A DNA stretch of 64,000 bases, from assembly GCA_003013855.2 (NCBI GenBank), contig PVNU02001901.1, forward strand, positions 1 to 64,000. The letters run 5' to 3'. Position 1 is the stretch's first letter; every line of letters begins with the position of its first letter. A model generated the notes under the pieces. It worked only from the letters and a program-made list of their open reading frames with translations. It was not told the DNA's origin and made no database searches. This document shows positions 60,379 to 64,000 of the stretch, in pieces. Source of the DNA: Liriodendron chinense. Its lineage: Eukaryota > Streptophyta > Magnoliopsida > Magnoliales > Magnoliaceae. The position numbers and the translations under genes are program-made.

Positions 60379-60604
60379 TAAGGGCATGTTTGGTTGGCAT
60401 TGAAAATCCATTTCCAGCGTAAATTGTGGGTTCCGGCAAAATTCAATTTTAACTGGTGTGTTTGGCAGAAAATTCAAGCCAAACAGGAATCCATTTGGAA
60501 ACCTAAACTGGCCGGAATCGGGATTAGTCAAAAAGGTGTCAGGGACCGTTTCTAATTAGGAAGGGAAAAGAGGGAGAAGTGAGCGTCATTGATGATAATA
60601 CCCC

Positions 60605-61300
<696 letters not shown>

Positions 61301-61387
61301 CACCAGCTTGTTGGCGTGTGTTCGCGTCACTAGCCATGAGCCAACCCACGTTCGCGTCACAAGCCATGCTCAGTTCCTGCACTAAAA

Positions 61388-62475
61388 ATCTAGGTGGGGT
61401 CCACCATGATGTTTGTAAAGAATCCACGTCGTCCATCCATTTTGTGAGATAATTTTAGGATGTAAGACCAAAAATGATCTGGATCCAAGACTCAAGTGGA
61501 CTGCACTAAAGGAAAAGGTGGTAGGGAAATTCCTACCGTTGAAATCTCCTTGGAGTCCACAGTAATGTTTAATGCCATCATAATGTCATTCCTATGGTGT
61601 GGTTCGCTGGAGATTTAGTTGTGGCTAAACCTTGTGATTTGTCATTTGTGATATGTAATTTGTGAATAAATCGATATTTACTATTCAGTGGTAGAAAAAA
61701 TATTTTCAAGCGAAAAAAGTGATATTGTTTAAACTAGTTCGAACTCGTAAAAATTGTCCAAAATTCATATGTTCGAACATGATTGGACCAGACAAATCGA
61801 GTTTGAATAGAGCCACCCTATTCGAATGTTTGCTCGAACATTATTCGAACACACCCACTCAAGCAGTCGAACGATCCAATCTGGTCCATGTTCGACTCGG
61901 ATCGGATCGTTGCCCACCTCCAACAGTGTTGATTGAACGTCCACCATTAAAAACTTCCTAGGGCCCACCATAATGTTTATTTGCCATCCAACCCGGCCAT
62001 CTGTCTTGCGGGACTACTATAAGCTATGGTTCAAGTTCTCAGGCGGATCCTAAGCCCAAGTGGGCCATGCCACAAGCAACGGTTGGATTACACTATTTTC
62101 AACCTAACAAAATCTAAATTACGTAGTTTCCAACCAAACAACAAGAAACTACAGCAAGTTCTAGATGGATTTTGAGTTTCCAATTCAGTTTATGCAATTT
62201 TGGATTCCAACATTGGAATTTGAATTTTCTTTAGAATCTATATTATGCAGCCAAATACTCTCTAAGATGCAGGGGTGGAGCCAGGATTTTCACCTAGGAG
62301 GGGCAAGATATTAGCCTCATTCAAAACTTCTCAACTGTGGACGTTCAATCCTCACGTTCGGCCCACTTGAGTCTTGGATCCAGCTCATATTTTGTTGCAA
62401 ATACTAGAATGATTTCATAGAAAAGATGAACGGGGTGGATTTCTCACAAAGATCATGGTGGGCCCCACTTAGGTT
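61388..62475. mobile_element. Foldback MITE split by nested elements
   Basis: Left arm TCTAGGTGGGGTCCACCATG (61391), right arm CATGGTGGGCCCCACTTAGG (62455). The interior includes a TTCGAACA-rich block (61725-61920), another foldback arm near 61940 and an ACCAAACAACAAGAAACTAC-type hAT-like piece near 62130. Confidence 0.65.
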
Positions 62476-62567
62476 CTCAGTGGAACTTATTGTGGAAGGC
62501 TTTGACAGGAAATCTGCATTGAATAGCTAGATTGGCCACCGAAGTGACGTTACAAAATTTTTTTGGG

Positions 62568-62985
62568 GCCCACCATGATGTATGTGTTGTATCCACACCG
62601 TCTATCCATTTGTAGAGATCATTGTAGGGCATCATCCAAAGAATGAGGTAGATCCAAAGCTCAAGTGGACCCACCACATAAAACAATGGGGATTTAATGC
62701 CTAATATTAAAAACTTATAATGGGGACACATAACTTTTTTTTATCAACTGATATTTGTTTTTTACCTTCGTCCATGCCTTTTTAAACTTATAAACAGGTT
62801 GGATCTCAAATAAACATCATGGTGGGCCTTAGGAAGGTTTTAATGGTGGGTTCCACTATCCCCAGTGTTTCTGTGATGGGGTCAATCTATGCTTTTAATC
62901 TGTGTCATTCTTCGTTAAACCCATAAAATGATCTCTCTATACAGTTGAACGGTGTGGATACAACACATACGTCAAGGACGTCACT
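62568..62985. mobile_element. Foldback MITE, complete
   Basis: GGGGCCCACCATGATGTATG at the left; ACGGTGTGGATACAACACAT then ACGTCAAGG at the right mirror the left arm. Confidence 0.8.
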
Positions 62986-63242
62986 TGAACTCGTGGGTAG
63001 CTGATCCGTGTCGGGATGCCGATTTCCTGCCAAAGCCACTTGCGGAAAGATTCTGCGTTGGAAAGTTATGTGGGGCCCACTTTAAATTTTATTTTATCAA
63101 TCGACACTGTCCATCGGTTTTTTCTTCTTATTTTATGGTAAGAGACCAAAAATGAAGCAAATCAAAAGCTCAACTGAAACACACCACATGAATCAGTCAG
63201 CAGTGAATTCTTGCTCCTGAAAACACAGTGGATTCCTTAGGA

Positions 63243-63279
63243 GCAGTGATTTCTAAATCCCTTATTTAGAAATCACTGC
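63243..63279. other. Perfect 16-bp stem hairpin
   Basis: GCAGTGATTTCTAAAT, a CCCTT loop, then ATTTAGAAATCACTGC. Flanked by repeated CAGTGGATTCCT phrases (63228, 63310). Confidence 0.9.
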
Positions 63280-63482
63280 ACCTGTAAACTCACTGATGAC
63301 TGAAAACTCAGTGGATTCCTGAAAATAAGGTGCTCCTCCGGTGACATCTAATGAGATCCCCAAAACTACCGATTGTGTAGACGATGTTGTGTCGGCGTCA
63401 CATCCATCTAGTCTTAAATGTACACCCCTCCATTATCGGAGAGCGGATTAGGAGAGACCCCACCTCACCCAAAACGCTGCAG

Positions 63483-63945
63483 CCCTTATTGTGGGGCCAC
63501 CTTGATGTATGTATTATCTATCTATGCTGTTCATCCATTTCTCCCAATCAGTTTAGTAAATTATCCAAAAAATGAAGCAGATCCAATTATTGGGGTGGAC
63601 CATACCATAAAAAACAGTGGTGATTGATCGTCCTACCATTAAAAAATTCTTAGCTGAGTACCTTAATGTTTCCTTAGTGTTTATTTACCACCCAATTTAC
63701 TGATATGGTCACATATGCATGTACAAAGTGAGTGACAAAAAAAAAAAAAAACAGATATCAGATTGATCAAAAATTTGTGGCCCATTAATGGTCAATCAAT
63801 ACTTTTTCCTATGTTATGGTCCACCCGATAATTGGATCAGTTTTATGATCAGTTTTATTTTCTGATAATATCATAAAATAATATGTAAAAACGGATGGAT
63901 TATGTGGATACATACATAATACATACATCAATGTGGGTCCCATGG
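63483..63945. mobile_element. Foldback MITE, complete
   Basis: TTGTGGGGCCACCTTGATGT at the left (63489); CATACATCAATGTGGGTCCC at the right. The centre has an A run near 63737. Confidence 0.75.
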
Positions 63946-64000
63946 TAAACCCCATGGGCACCCGAGTATCATGTCATTATTTGAGCCCCACCTCTTGAAT

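Overview
This is a nuclear plant genome window. It has intron-bearing A-type cytochrome P450 genes with TATA boxes, plant LTR retrotransposons (one primed by tRNA-Asp, one Ty1/copia-like), CACTA and hAT-like DNA transposons, long microsatellites, and dozens of stretches of one foldback repeat whose ends read like GTGGGGCCCACCNTGATGT. I infer an angiosperm, plausibly a magnoliid because of that repeat and the P450 type; the species is not determined. Almost all of the window is repeat DNA.

Host genes. The best gene is an apparently intact two-exon CYP71-like P450 at 53811-55561 (copy B). A same-strand paralogue lies at 30455-33145 (copy A); it carries a 1-bp frameshift in exon 1, an altered heme motif and an LTR-like insertion in its intron. 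Copy B lacks ten normally conserved residues near its N terminus. On the minus strand at 6554-8308 two exons of a receptor-like kinase survive without the exon(s) between them. At 38717-39109 an exon of a CSB/ERCC6-like (CHR8-type) chromatin remodeller sits inside a CACTA-type transposon.

Layout. 0-2.7 kb: diverged tandem duplication. 3.5-5.8 kb: ~168-bp satellite, homogenised at its right end; the same family recurs in the opposite orientation at 19.0-19.8 kb. 6-8.5 kb: kinase remnant and a small hAT-like element. 8.93-15.37 kb: a young LTR retrotransposon with a tRNA-Asp primer site and one 571-codon ORF carrying four KT(M/L)RDY-type repeats, but no recognisable protease, reverse transcriptase or integrase. 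15.41-18.37 kb: a 2.97-kb solo LTR with a perfect 5-bp target duplication. 20-30 kb: foldback repeats, microsatellites and short transposons, no gene. 30.4-33.2 kb: P450 copy A. 34.2-35.4 kb: foldback and terminal-inverted-repeat elements. 35.44-41.54 kb: minus-strand copia remnant (gag, protease, integrase, start of RT) split by a 3.9-kb CACTA-type element. 41.5-45.6 kb: Tat/Ogre-like non-coding retroelement sequence with tandem repeats and a nested hairpin. 46-53.3 kb: repeats. 53.7-55.6 kb: P450 copy B. 55.6-58.7 kb: ~140-bp degenerate repeats interrupted by an LTR-like insertion. 59.9-64 kb: foldback repeats.

The two P450s look like members of a dispersed tandem family about 23 kb apart that has since been pulled apart and damaged by transposons. 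No pathway partner (terpene synthase, methyltransferase, dehydrogenase) is visible, so a substrate cannot be assigned from context. All coordinates and family assignments come from reading the sequence; no searches were run.
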